A program made the position numbers and the translations under genes. DNA of 34,946 nucleotides. Origin: an uncultured Roseburia sp. (lineage in GTDB: Bacteria; Bacillota; Clostridia; Lachnospirales; Lachnospiraceae). The stretch's first letter is position 1; the number at the start of each line of letters is the position of its first letter. The DNA lies in NCBI GenBank assembly GCA_947246475.1, contig CAMXSH010000024.1:1-34946 (forward strand), given 5' to 3'. Positions 8,970 through 18,019 of the stretch are shown here, in pieces. The notes beneath the pieces were generated by a model that saw only the letters and a program-made list of their open reading frames with translations, made no database searches and was not told where the DNA came from.

Positions 8970-10697
8970 TTACATTAGTGTCTCCTTTACGATCTTAGCG
9001 AGTCCGGCTGACTTTTCATCTGCATCTTCCATACTTGTTCCCACCACACCAAAATAGATCTTAATCTTCGGCTCTGTTCCCGATGGACGGATGCAGATCC
9101 AGGCATCCGAAGTAAGCTCAAAATACAATACATTTGACTTCGGAAGCCCTGTAGTGCTAACTTCTCCAGTACTTAGGTTTTTCACGGTGTCCATCTCATA
9201 GTCTCTCACTGCCAGTACCTCATAATCTCCAAAACGTACCGGAGGATCATTGCGCAGCCCTTCCATAATGGAACGGATTTTCTCCAGCCCCTCAATTCCT
9301 TTGTGGGTGATGGCGATCACATCATCTTTATAATAGCCATATTTATCATACATATCAATCATGGCATCCCAGATTGTCTTTCCGCGTTTTTTATAATAAG
9401 CCGCCGCCTCACACAGCGCCATCGATGCCACGATGGCATCCTTATCCCTGGCATGGGTGCCGATCAGACATCCATAACTTTCCTCAAATCCAAAGAGATA
9501 ACTTCCCTTGCCGGTGAGCTCCGTTTTTAAGATCTCTTTTCCAATCCACTTAAAGCCGGTAAGACATTCCTTCACATCAATATTATAATACCCGGCAATG
9601 GCATCAACTAAATTCGTCGTAACAATCGTCTTTACAAGCATTCCGTCACTGGGAAGCGTTCCTTCCAGCGCCAGTTTCTGACCAATCTCATAATCTGCCA
9701 GAAATGCACCAGACATATTTCCGGTGAGACAGATGTATTCCCCTGAACTGGTATCCTTTACATATACCCCCAGACGGTCGGCATCCGGGTCTGTAGCAAG
9801 CACCAGATCGGCATCCTTTTCTTCGGCAAGCTTAAGAGCGAGTTCAAAAGCTTCCTTTGCTTCCGGATTCGGATAGCTCACTGTCGGGAATTCACCATCC
9901 GGAAGTTCCTGTTCTGGTACAACATATACGTTTGTAAAACCAAGCTCTTTTAATATCCTGCGGACCGGAAGATTTCCTGTACCATGAAGCGGTGTGTAGA
10001 CAATGCGAAGATCCTTTTCAACTTCTTTGATGCATTTTGGATGAAGCACATTTTTCTTAAGCTCCTCCATATACCGGTCATCCACATCAGCGCCAATGGT
10101 CACATATAAGCCAGCGTTTACTGCCTCTTCTTTGTCCATGGTCTTTACTGTGGCATAATCTGTCACTGCCTTTACCTCATCCATAATACCAGTATCATGG
10201 GGCGGTGTGATCTGGGCGCCATCTTCCCAGTATACTTTGTAGCCATTGTATTCTGGCGGATTATGGCTGGCTGTAATATTTATTCCGGATATGCAGCCCA
10301 GCTCCCGTACAGCGAAAGACAGCTCCGGCGTCGGACGCAGGCTCTCAAATACATAAGCTTTAATGCCATTCGCTGCCAGACAGCATGCTGCTTCATCTGC
10401 AAATTCCGGCGACATACGCCTGGAATCAAAAGCGATCGCCACGCCTCTGTCCTGTCCCTTCTGACTGATTATGTAATTTGCCAGCCCCTGGGTTGCCTTC
10501 CTGACCGTGTAGATATTCATCCGGTTCGTACCTGCACCGATCACTCCTCTCAGACCGGCTGTACCAAATTCAAGATCCGCATAAAAACGTTCTTTGATCT
10601 CGGTTTCATTTCCCTCGATCCCCTGTAATTCTTTTTTGGTCTCCTCATCAAAATAAGGATTGTCAATCCACTCCTTATAAGTCTCCATGTAACCCAT
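8970..10697 (-). CDS. pgcA: Alpha-phosphoglucomutase / phosphohexomutase
   Basis: Interconverts glucose-1-phosphate and glucose-6-phosphate, feeding glycogen synthesis and sugar-nucleotide pathways. All four phosphohexomutase signatures are visible: the phosphoserine loop TASHNPPEYNGYKVYW (Ser near residue 144), the metal loop DPDADRLGVYV, the sugar loop GFEESYGCLIG and the phosphate-binding loop RPSGTEPKIKIY. At ~575 residues it matches the Firmicutes PgcA size. The frame opens at ATG 10703, but AGGAGG is only 2 bases from that codon and 8 bases from the ATG at 10697, so I use 10697. It leads the operon with glgB, thyX and the lipase. Confidence 0.94.
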   Translation of the reverse strand: MGYMETYKEWIDNPYFDEETKKELQGIEGNETEIKERFYADLEFGTAGLRGVIGAGTNRMNIYTVRKATQGLANYIISQKGQDRGVAIAFDSRRMSPEFADEAACCLAANGIKAYVFESLRPTPELSFAVRELGCISGINITASHNPPEYNGYKVYWEDGAQITPPHDTGIMDEVKAVTDYATVKTMDKEEAVNAGLYVTIGADVDDRYMEELKKNVLHPKCIKEVEKDLRIVYTPLHGTGNLPVRRILKELGFTNVYVVPEQELPDGEFPTVSYPNPEAKEAFELALKLAEEKDADLVLATDPDADRLGVYVKDTSSGEYICLTGNMSGAFLADYEIGQKLALEGTLPSDGMLVKTIVTTNLVDAIAGYYNIDVKECLTGFKWIGKEILKTELTGKGSYLFGFEESYGCLIGTHARDKDAIVASMALCEAAAYYKKRGKTIWDAMIDMYDKYGYYKDDVIAITHKGIEGLEKIRSIMEGLRNDPPVRFGDYEVLAVRDYEMDTVKNLSTGEVSTTGLPKSNVLYFELTSDAWICIRPSGTEPKIKIYFGVVGTSMEDADEKSAGLAKIVKETLM

Positions 10698-10728
10698 ATT
10701 CATATCCTCCTTTTTACCTTTATTTCAT

Positions 10729-10756
10729 AATCCTGCCATCTATCAATGGCAGGATT
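10729..10756 (-). terminator. Hairpin between the PEGA gene and pgcA
   Basis: An 11-bp perfect stem (AATCCTGCCAT with ATGGCAGGATT) around a 6-nt loop, located about 40 bases after the PEGA stop and 32 bases before the pgcA start. There is no T-run. It could terminate the PEGA transcript or act as a leader structure for pgcA. Confidence 0.5.
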
Positions 10757-10796
10757 TAACTATCAATTCTGCATTTACAAAAAATAAAACTTCTCA

Positions 10797-12104
10797 TTAA
10801 CCTACCGCTGTACTCACCAGATCCGGAAAACTCCACTCCACATCTTTGCTGTCATCCATCGTAGTGACCGTATAACTCTTGGTTACAAAACCGTCCTTCG
10901 ACAGTGTGATCGTCACTGTGCCGATCTTTTTCGCAAAACTGCAGGGAGCTTTTCCTTTGTAGATGCCATCCATATACACACTGGCACCTGCAGGAGTCGT
11001 TACCTTGATCTCATGAAGGTTGTCATACTTGTCCGAGTTTTGAGAATCCTGGGATGAATTCTCTTTGGAAACACTGGTATCCTTAGAGTCTCCCTTGACC
11101 TCCGCCTCTTCATCTGCAAGATTGATCTGTACCGTAGGATTTGCCGACTGCACATCCAGTACTCCTGTATAAGTAGTATATCCATCCAATACAACCTTTA
11201 TCGAATGTTTTCCGTATTTAAGAGAAACCGGCTTGGAATAGTCTGCGGGGGATCCATTGACATATAACTCTGCTCCCTCCGGATTGATATTAAAAACGAC
11301 CTGCCCTTTATTTTTTTCCACACTTTTAAACAGAGACATATCCAGCACCAGCTGCTTGTCTCTCTCAATCTTTACCGATCGTCCGCCGCTAAAATCTCCA
11401 TTTTTCATAGTTACCTCATAGGTCCCTTCCGGCACCGGAACCAGCATATTTTCGGTAACTGGCAGGATCATCATGCCGCCCACTGTCATAGTGCCGCCGA
11501 TAAAATCCTTATACTTGTCAGGCTTGATATATCCGTGTCCTCTGGTGACCACCAGAGAATACGCTTTACCCTTTACTCCCCGGAATGTGACTTCATCTGT
11601 GGGCGCGATCTCCTGGATATCAATGACCTCTCCCTCCGAAAAAGCAGAAAAACCGCTTCCATAACGATACCGCACATCATTTAACTCGATATATTTCTCG
11701 TCCGCATTGACCAGCAGTTTTTTTGCATTCTCAAACTGCAGAATATCTGAAGACAGCTGTATCCTTGTCAACCGTTTTGTCGTCTCAGAAAGATATACAT
11801 CCACTACCTGGCCTGCCTCCAGAGATTCTACAGATATTTGCTTTTCATTCGGGGTCAGGATCTCCGTTCCGCCACTGAAATCACAGATCCGCTCTTCCTC
11901 TGTCCCTGTGTTATAAAATGTAATCTTTTTCCCCGCTGTATCCACTTTTTTAACTACTCCCACAAAATCTTTTCCTTTTTCGTAAGTCACAGCGGCATTG
12001 GGATTCTGCTGCTGCACGTGCTGACCTCTGGTTTTACCACAGCCCGGCACCAGAAGGCATACTGCCAGAATCAACACCATCCCCTGGAACATTCTGTCTC
12101 TCAT
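10797..12104 (-). CDS. PEGA-domain lipoprotein
   Basis: A secreted lipoprotein of about 435 residues with signal MRDRMFQGMVLILAVCLLVPGC ending in a lipobox-like VPGC. The N-terminal half is a beta-rich region with no family I recognise, possibly a set of small beta domains (GKKITFYNTGTEEERICDF; FRGVKGKAYSLVV). Two PEGA domains follow: one around residues 255-320 (GAELYVNGSPADYSKPVSL) and one at the C-terminus (GASVYMDGIYKGKAPCSF), separated by a Ser/Lys-rich linker. PEGA domains are surface beta modules with no known catalysis. The frame is open to ATG 12134, but GGGAG lies 9 bases before the ATG at 12104 and no site precedes 12134. The gene lies next to sporulation-type genes, but nothing in it shows a sporulation role. 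Confidence 0.8.
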   Translation of the reverse strand: MRDRMFQGMVLILAVCLLVPGCGKTRGQHVQQQNPNAAVTYEKGKDFVGVVKKVDTAGKKITFYNTGTEEERICDFSGGTEILTPNEKQISVESLEAGQVVDVYLSETTKRLTRIQLSSDILQFENAKKLLVNADEKYIELNDVRYRYGSGFSAFSEGEVIDIQEIAPTDEVTFRGVKGKAYSLVVTRGHGYIKPDKYKDFIGGTMTVGGMMILPVTENMLVPVPEGTYEVTMKNGDFSGGRSVKIERDKQLVLDMSLFKSVEKNKGQVVFNINPEGAELYVNGSPADYSKPVSLKYGKHSIKVVLDGYTTYTGVLDVQSANPTVQINLADEEAEVKGDSKDTSVSKENSSQDSQNSDKYDNLHEIKVTTPAGASVYMDGIYKGKAPCSFAKKIGTVTITLSKDGFVTKSYTVTTMDDSKDVEWSFPDLVSTAVG

Positions 12105-12133
12105 GCTGTTTTTCTCCCATCGTTCCTTACTCA

Positions 12134-12180
12134 TAACGGTATAATTCCAGAACCGTTACCACTTGATATATAGTATAACA
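12134..12180 (-). promoter_or_regulatory. Promoter and leader stem-loop of the PEGA gene
   Basis: The minus strand shows an extended -10 element (TGTTATACT, 12180-12172) with no clear -35. Just downstream, AACGGT and ACCGTT arms (12134-12140 and 12152-12158) form a 7-bp stem-loop in the leader before the chosen ATG at 12104. Confidence 0.4.
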
Positions 12181-12200
12181 TGCCGATGCTAAAACTTCCA

Positions 12201-13199
12201 CTATTTTAACTTTAAACGAAGAAAATTTTCCCTATTTTTTTCCAGACTTCTTACATCCTTAAGTTTTTCCAGACTTTTGGCAGAAAGCCAGGATTTCTTT
12301 TTGTTATAGTAATGATTCATCAGTTTCCAATATTTTTCCGGATACAGAAGTACAATGTACACAAATTCCAGTTGTTCTTCCGTCAAAGAATTTTCCTTCT
12401 GGTAACCTTTAAGCACTGCTTCCCCTGCTTCCCGGCGCCATCCATTTTTTTCTAAGGTTTTTCTCATAAAGTACGTCAGATCCAAAAGCTGGATTCCGGT
12501 CCCGGACTTTTCAAAGCCGGTGGTAGCCACTCCGGTACGGGTCATAATCAGATTGTGATAATTATAGTCCCCATGGCACACCTCACCGCTTCCTTCCCGT
12601 ATCTTTTTGTAAAATGCACAATTTTCCAGGCGTTCCGCCGCCTCACATGCCTTTTCATAATAATCCTTAAAACAGTTGATGGCATATATTTCAAATTCGT
12701 TTTTACGTTTTTTATTTTTCAGATAACCATTTACCCGTTTCAGCTCACGGTTATGCTTTTGGAACTGATCCAGAAGCTCCCAGCGTTCTTCCAGCTGATC
12801 TGTCTCCCCCTGTGGATCTTCCTGTTTTCTCTGATAATCAGCAAGCATTTTATGAAGCTTTCCCAGATTTTGACCCGCCGCCATCAGGCAGTTTATTTCT
12901 TTCAGATTACATTCATCTCCGGCAAACCACTGATAGAGAACATATTTCTCCCCGGACTCAAGTTCCGTCACCAGCATTCCTTCACTGTTTGCGATCACCT
13001 GGTCTACCTGGGCAAATCCCTGCTGGACAAGAAAATCCTTTATTTCATTTTCTACGGCAAAATGACCACTGATCGTTTCGTATTCTCTCAAAAGCTTCAG
13101 CCCTGTATTCGTCTCCAGCATCCACCCTCCACGGGAACGGTACCTTTTTCGTACCGCCAGATCATAGGCTGCGATTGCAGATTCCTGTCTATCCTCCAC
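12201..13199 (-). CDS. CotS-family spore coat protein (aminoglycoside-phosphotransferase fold)
   Basis: About 332 residues with the kinase/APH fold found in CotS, YutH and YsxE spore-coat proteins. The Brenner-type loop VCHGDYNYHNLI (HGDxxxxN) is intact. The following metal-binding position, normally an Asp in IDFD-type sequences, reads TTGFEKSGTG here, so the usual Asp is replaced; LLDLTYFMRK then matches the HDLAYLLRK family segment. This suggests a structural rather than catalytic kinase fold. The frame is open to ATG 13226, but AGGAGG lies 7 bases before a GTG at 13199, so GTG is the probable start. It is transcribed after the YtvI-like gene. Confidence 0.82.
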   Translation of the reverse strand: MEDRQESAIAAYDLAVRKRYRSRGGWMLETNTGLKLLREYETISGHFAVENEIKDFLVQQGFAQVDQVIANSEGMLVTELESGEKYVLYQWFAGDECNLKEINCLMAAGQNLGKLHKMLADYQRKQEDPQGETDQLEERWELLDQFQKHNRELKRVNGYLKNKKRKNEFEIYAINCFKDYYEKACEAAERLENCAFYKKIREGSGEVCHGDYNYHNLIMTRTGVATTGFEKSGTGIQLLDLTYFMRKTLEKNGWRREAGEAVLKGYQKENSLTEEQLEFVYIVLLYPEKYWKLMNHYYNKKKSWLSAKSLEKLKDVRSLEKNRENFLRLKLK

Positions 13200-13335
13200 T
13201 GATACCCCTCCTTTATGCTTTATCATTCTATGAAGGAGGAAGAAAATGTATGCCTGGCCACAAACGAATTTTTGGGGAATCTGACCATTTTTTCAGCTGG
13301 TGCGGCAGCCGTTCCAGCTGGACAGTATCACTGGG

Positions 13336-14355
13336 CTATCGGGAAGTCGTTGTGCTGGTTTCCGCCGTTGTCTTCAGGATCGTCAGCCCAATGGGTCCAA
13401 GCAGAATGCCCCCAATCCCAAACAATTTGATACCCACATAGACAGATATCAGCATATACAAAGGCTTTAATCCCAGTTCTTTCCCCATGAGGCGGGGTTC
13501 CATGATCTCGCGGATCAACATGGTGATTACATAAAGTGTTAGAAGCACTGCCCCCTGAAAATAGTCCTTCTGCACCAGCTGGAACACTGCCCAGGGAACC
13601 AGAATGCTCCCGCTTCCCAGCACTGGAAAAGCATCCACCACCCCGATCACGATACCAAACAGGATCGCATAATTGCTTCCCATAATATACAATCCCAGTG
13701 CACTTATGGCAGCTACAATAAAAATAATAATTCCCTGGGCTTTCAGATAGGCGAAACCAGTCTCTTTCAGCCGGCGGATATAGGGCATAAGGCTGCGGTA
13801 GCGCAGTACATTATCCCGGTCAAAAGAAATCAGCAGAGTCGCCATGATAAATACGACAAATCCGGCACCCCATTCTCCCAGTGTCACCAGCATTCCGGGA
13901 ATATATCCTGTAAGTTTCGGAATATATGTGGAAGATATCTGCGCATCCATGTTAGAAATACAGCCTTCCACCCAGGCATAAGATTCCCCTGCTCCCAGCC
14001 CCAGAAGATTGTCCATACCGGTGCAGGCTCTCTGGCAGATCTGCATACACCCTCCCATATGGGCAGGGGTATGCCTTAACATCTCTGTAAGCTGACCGAT
14101 GCAGATATATCCGATATAGAAAAGAAAACATCCTGCTGCCCCTAACATCAGCACTACAATCAGCACCGTGCACACTTTTTCATTGATATGGCTGAATCTA
14201 TGTAGCTTTTCAACCACCGGACGAATGGCTCTGGCAAATACAAAAGCAAATACAAAGGGAACCACCAGAGGGAGCAGATAATAAAAGCTGATATATACTA
14301 CTCCGGCAGTTCCCAGAATGATTAGAAGGTTTCTCCATCTTCCGTTATATCTCAT
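13336..14355 (-). CDS. AI-2E-family permease, sporulation protein YtvI-like
   Basis: An integral membrane protein of ~339 residues with about eight hydrophobic segments arranged as in the PF01594 (AI-2E transporter) family: paired helices at the start (LLIILGTAGVVYISFYYLLP), a central soluble region and a C-terminal cluster. The conserved loop GIVIGVVDAFPVLGSGSILVPWA and the motif IREIMEPRLMGKELGLKPL are typical. YtvI members in Bacillus and Clostridia are sporulation-associated with unknown cargo. The frame opens at GTG 14373, but GGGG lies 9 bases before the ATG at 14355. A stretch of 136 bases separates it from cotS, holding a 7-bp dyad (13294-13320). Confidence 0.85.
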   Translation of the reverse strand: MRYNGRWRNLLIILGTAGVVYISFYYLLPLVVPFVFAFVFARAIRPVVEKLHRFSHINEKVCTVLIVVLMLGAAGCFLFYIGYICIGQLTEMLRHTPAHMGGCMQICQRACTGMDNLLGLGAGESYAWVEGCISNMDAQISSTYIPKLTGYIPGMLVTLGEWGAGFVVFIMATLLISFDRDNVLRYRSLMPYIRRLKETGFAYLKAQGIIIFIVAAISALGLYIMGSNYAILFGIVIGVVDAFPVLGSGSILVPWAVFQLVQKDYFQGAVLLTLYVITMLIREIMEPRLMGKELGLKPLYMLISVYVGIKLFGIGGILLGPIGLTILKTTAETSTTTSR

Positions 14356-14446
14356 GTGTTTATCCCCTTTCACAATCCCATTTGTACGTATGCCCCGGCT
14401 GAAAACCGCAAGCCTCCATCATAGTATTGTCAAAAAGGGCTGAATA

Positions 14447-15148
14447 TTATTCCTTTACAATAAAACGATATCCCACCGCCCACACAGTCTCGATATACTG
14501 CGGATTCTGGGTATCCTTTTCTATCTTTTCACGAATTTTTTTTATGTGCACCGTCACCGTGGCGATATCCGCTCCCACCGGGCTGAGTTCCCACACCTCT
14601 TCAAGAAGTTCCTCCTTGGAAAAAACATGGTTGGGATTTTTGGCAAGAAAAAACAAAAGGTCAAATTCTTTTGTGGTCAAGGATTTCTCCACACCATCCA
14701 CATAAACCCTTCTTGCCGTCCGGTCAATCTTAAGGCCTCCTGTCGTGATCACTTCATTTTCCACTTTAACTGCAGTTCCAATTAATTTATTATAGCGCTC
14801 CAGATGAGCCTTCACCCTCGCCACCAGTTCGCTCGGACTAAAAGGTTTCGTCATATAATCATTTGCCCCAAGACCAAGTCCCCGGATCTTATCAATATCC
14901 TCTTTTTTTGCAGAAACCATAATGACAGGTATCTCTGTAACATCACGAAGCTTGCGGCAGATTTCAAAACCATCCATATTTGGCAGCATAAGATCCAGGA
15001 TGATCAGATTAAAATCTCCATCTTTCGCCAGCTCATATCCCCGCTTTCCATCTGTCTCTATAACAACTTCAAAACCACTCAGCTCAAGGTAATCCTTTTC
15101 CAGCTCCGCAATAGGCAGCTCATCTTCCACGATCAATATTTTCTTCAT
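14447..15148 (-). CDS. OmpR/PhoB-family response regulator
   Basis: 233 residues. The receiver domain carries the acidic pair in VEDE (8-10), the phospho-acceptor Asp in LDLMLPNMDG (near 52), a conserved Ser/Lys region (VSAKKED) and KPFSPSELVARV. The C-terminal winged helix (trans_reg_C) ends in TVTVHIKKIREKIEKD...YIETVWAVGYRF. The start is ATG 15148 with GGAGG 5 bases upstream, rather than ATG 15160. It follows its sensor kinase by 20 bases; the kinase-first order is less common for this family. Targets are unknown. Confidence 0.92.
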   Translation of the reverse strand: MKKILIVEDELPIAELEKDYLELSGFEVVIETDGKRGYELAKDGDFNLIILDLMLPNMDGFEICRKLRDVTEIPVIMVSAKKEDIDKIRGLGLGANDYMTKPFSPSELVARVKAHLERYNKLIGTAVKVENEVITTGGLKIDRTARRVYVDGVEKSLTTKEFDLLFFLAKNPNHVFSKEELLEEVWELSPVGADIATVTVHIKKIREKIEKDTQNPQYIETVWAVGYRFIVKE

Positions 15149-15168
15149 TATATCCTCCATTCTGTTTG

Positions 15169-16686
15169 CTATTCCTCAACCTGGGAATGGTATATGGGAA
15201 TGGTGAAATATATCGCTGTTCCCTGATCCAGCTCACTCTCTGCCCATATTTTTCCACCATGTTCATCCACAATCTTCTTTGCAATGGCAAGTCCAAGTCC
15301 GCTTCCTCCGGTCCGTGAATTTCTGGAACTGTCTGTACGGTAAAACCGGTCAAATATATAGGGCAGTTCTTCTTTTTCAATCCCTTTTCCATTATCTCTG
15401 ATCATCACAGTGATCCAGTCTGTTTCATATGTGATCCGAATCAAAATCATACCCTGGGTGCGGTTTATATATTTTACTGCATTCCCCACTATATTCGAGA
15501 TAACTCTTTTTATCTTATCCGTATCAAGCACGATCCGGGTATCTTCATCCACATAGCACTGATATAGCAGCTGAATCTCTCTGGTCTCAAGATCCAATAC
15601 CATATCGCTGATACACTCCCCGAAATAGCGGTTTACATTTACCTCTGCAAAACGAAAAGTTTCTTTTTTTTGATAAATCTTTGTAAAATAAGAGAGCTCA
15701 TCCACAAGACCTGCCATATCCGAGGCCTTTGAATGTATCGTCCTGACATATCGTTCCATCCGGTCTGGTGTTGACGCCACTCCATCCAGAATTCCCTCTG
15801 CATAGCCTTTAATAGCAGTCAGCGGTGTCTTTAAGTCATGGGAAATATTCCCAATTACTTCCTTCGTCAAGGCGTCCGCTTTGTTTCTCTCTTCAATAGA
15901 TTCCTTCAAGGCAATCCTCATCCCATCAAAATCTTTAAACAGCTCCGTAAACTCATTGGTTTCATTGGTCTGGATCTTATAATCCATCTCCCCATTGGCT
16001 ATACGGATGACTGCTGCCTGCAATTTACGGATGGGAATAACAATATTATAATAAGCATAACCGATAATCGCAATAATTACAAGTACAGAAATAATTATAA
16101 CCATACAGATCAAGCCTATTGTAAAAATAGTAATATGGGGTAAATTTATATTCAGATCCGTGACAATACATACGCTTCCAATGCGTCCGTCCGGGAGATA
16201 GAGCCCAAGCTTTTTCAAAAGAAAACGTTGGGAACCGGCGTCCAGATATTGGGCATTATTTCCATAAACGTTATTTCTTCCCATCAGGACACCCATACCT
16301 GTCTGGTCATAATACTGCTTATTTCCAAAATAAGTAAATTCCCCATCCAAAATAACAGCTAGAAATGAGTATTTGTTTTTCAGCATCTCATTTTCTTTTT
16401 TTAGAAATTCTTCATCCAGAAAAACTGTCGGATTTCTAAGCGCAGTATCCTGAAGCTCTAAAAAATCATATTTGGTATAAGAATTCAGCAGCAATACCTT
16501 GTCAAAGATCGTATAGGGAGAGTCAATCTTCTCAGAATCAATATGATATGTCGCTTTGATACCCTGGAGCTCACCATATACAAACAAGATCACCATTAAG
16601 ATCATAGCAGCGATGGGCGCTACTGCTATCAAGACAAACATATTCCTGCTTTTCCGCAGTCTTAACGCCACAGAACTTTTTTTCAT
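15169..16686 (-). CDS. HAMP-domain sensor histidine kinase
   Basis: 505 residues: TM1 (about 17-37), an extracytoplasmic sensor region of ~150 residues, TM2 (about 185-215), HAMP (about 216-268), HisKA with the phosphorylated His in NISHDLKTPLTAIKGY (His 283), and HATPase_c with N box (IVGNAVKYI), G1 (DNGKGI), F box (IFDRFYR) and G2 (GGSGLGLAIAKKI). The start is ATG with AGGAAAG just upstream. It pairs with the response regulator immediately downstream. The extracellular region looks like a dCache/PAS-like beta domain, but I cannot name it or its ligand. Confidence 0.93.
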   Translation of the reverse strand: MKKSSVALRLRKSRNMFVLIAVAPIAAMILMVILFVYGELQGIKATYHIDSEKIDSPYTIFDKVLLLNSYTKYDFLELQDTALRNPTVFLDEEFLKKENEMLKNKYSFLAVILDGEFTYFGNKQYYDQTGMGVLMGRNNVYGNNAQYLDAGSQRFLLKKLGLYLPDGRIGSVCIVTDLNINLPHITIFTIGLICMVIIISVLVIIAIIGYAYYNIVIPIRKLQAAVIRIANGEMDYKIQTNETNEFTELFKDFDGMRIALKESIEERNKADALTKEVIGNISHDLKTPLTAIKGYAEGILDGVASTPDRMERYVRTIHSKASDMAGLVDELSYFTKIYQKKETFRFAEVNVNRYFGECISDMVLDLETREIQLLYQCYVDEDTRIVLDTDKIKRVISNIVGNAVKYINRTQGMILIRITYETDWITVMIRDNGKGIEKEELPYIFDRFYRTDSSRNSRTGGSGLGLAIAKKIVDEHGGKIWAESELDQGTAIYFTIPIYHSQVEE

Positions 16687-16857
16687 ATCTTTCCTCGCTT
16701 CTGCATTTTTAAATCATTTTAACATTATTTTGGTGCACGCTTTTGCACATTTAAGTTTCATCAGAATTTATTTTAAGTCCCTTTAGCACTTATTTTAACA
16801 CAAATTTATATTTATTTCGATCTTTTTTTATTAATTCCGGGAAATACAGTGCTTTCC

Positions 16858-16910
16858 TTGACATCCTTCTTTTTCAATGCTAGAATTATCTGTGCCATGC
16901 CAGAGGCATG
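16858..16910 (+). promoter_or_regulatory. SigA promoter and 5' stem-loop of the DAHP synthase gene
   Basis: TTGACA (16858-16863), a 17-base spacer and TAGAAT (16881-16886) with an extended TG. The predicted transcript begins near 16893 and immediately contains a small hairpin, CATGCC-AGA-GGCATG (16896-16910), before the AAGG ribosome site. The rest of the 250-base gap (16687-16936) is AT-rich and probably also holds the promoter of the divergent kinase gene, which I could not place. Confidence 0.75.
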
Positions 16911-16936
16911 ATGGGAAATGAGAAAGAAGGAAAAAT

Positions 16937-17959
16937 ATGAAAGTATTAAGAAATTTACCAAACCCTGATGAGATCAAAAATGAATTTCCGATCTCAGAGA
17001 AGGCGAGAAAAATTAAAGCTGAAAAGGATTGTATCCTGAAAGATATACTGGCAGGCAGAAGTGATCTTTTTGCACTGATCATTGGTCCCTGTTCTGCCGA
17101 CAACGAAGAAGCATTGATCGACTACACCCTTCGTCTGGCTGCGATCCAGGAAAAAGTAGCAGACAAGATATTTATCGTACCACGGGTATATACTAATAAA
17201 CCCCGGACGACAGGAAAGGGCTACAAGGGGATGGCAAGCCAGCCAGATCCTGAAAAAAAAGAAGATATGCTGGAGGGGCTTCATCTTATCCGCCAGACCC
17301 ATGTGGCAGTAGTAGAACAAACTGGTATGACCTGCGCCGATGAAATGCTTTATCCGGAAAACTATGAATATCTTTCCGATGTTCTTTCCTATGTGGCGAT
17401 CGGCGCCCGCTCTGTGGAAAATCAGCAGCACCGCCTCACCGCCAGCGGCATCTCCGTCCCCTGTGGAATGAAAAATCCAACCAGCGGATACCTGACGGTT
17501 ATGCTGAACTCCATTGAAGCTGCCCAATGCAGCCATCATTTTATCTACCGCCAGCAGGAAGTGGAGACGGAGGGAAACCCATACACCCATGCGATCCTGC
17601 GGGGAAGTGTAAACAAACACGGAAAAAGCCTTCCGAACTACCATTATGAAGACCTCCTCCTACTCCACGAGATATACTGCCAGCGTAATCTGGACAATAT
17701 GGCTGTGGTCATCGACACCAACCACAATAACTCCGGCAAACGCTTCAAAGAACAGATCCGGATCTCCAGGGAAGTTCTGGAAAGCCGACGTTTTTCCAAC
17801 GACATTAGAACTATGGTAAAAGGACTTATGATTGAAAGCTATATTGAAGATGGCTGCCAAAAGATTGGTGAAGGTGTTTATGGCAGATCCATCACAGATC
17901 CATGCCTTGGCTGGGAAAAGACCGAAAAACTGATTTACGAGATTGCTGATCTCTTATAA
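16937..17959 (+). CDS. 3-deoxy-7-phosphoheptulonate (DAHP) synthase, class I
   Basis: First step of the shikimate/aromatic amino acid pathway, condensing phosphoenolpyruvate with erythrose-4-phosphate. The type I AroFGH pattern is clear: IIGPCSADNEEA (about 48-59), RVYTNKPRTTGKGYKGM (about 77-93), GARSVENQQHR (about 155-165), GMKNPTSGYL, AILRGSVNKHGK and the metal-ligand region VIDTNHNNSGK, plus MIESYIEDG. At 340 residues it is near the normal size with no fused chorismate mutase. AAGG lies 7 bases before ATG. It stands alone as an aromatic gene here, with a GH43 gene 60 bases downstream. Confidence 0.95.
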   Translation: MKVLRNLPNPDEIKNEFPISEKARKIKAEKDCILKDILAGRSDLFALIIGPCSADNEEALIDYTLRLAAIQEKVADKIFIVPRVYTNKPRTTGKGYKGMASQPDPEKKEDMLEGLHLIRQTHVAVVEQTGMTCADEMLYPENYEYLSDVLSYVAIGARSVENQQHRLTASGISVPCGMKNPTSGYLTVMLNSIEAAQCSHHFIYRQQEVETEGNPYTHAILRGSVNKHGKSLPNYHYEDLLLLHEIYCQRNLDNMAVVIDTNHNNSGKRFKEQIRISREVLESRRFSNDIRTMVKGLMIESYIEDGCQKIGEGVYGRSITDPCLGWEKTEKLIYEIADLL

Positions 17960-18019
17960 TTAACTTTATTCGCTTTACTCAGTACCATGGCACCAATGTT
18001 AGAAAGAAAAGGAATTATC

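Noticed and set aside
13215-13430. Plus-strand ORF with a strong-looking AAGGAGG upstream
   Set aside because: It is antisense to the 3' end of the YtvI-like gene and the cotS leader, has no family-like content past its first 40 residues, and the purine run is explained by chance.
16687-16936. T-box or other known riboswitch before DAHP synthase
   Set aside because: The leader after the predicted start is only about 45 bases with one tiny hairpin, too short for a T-box.
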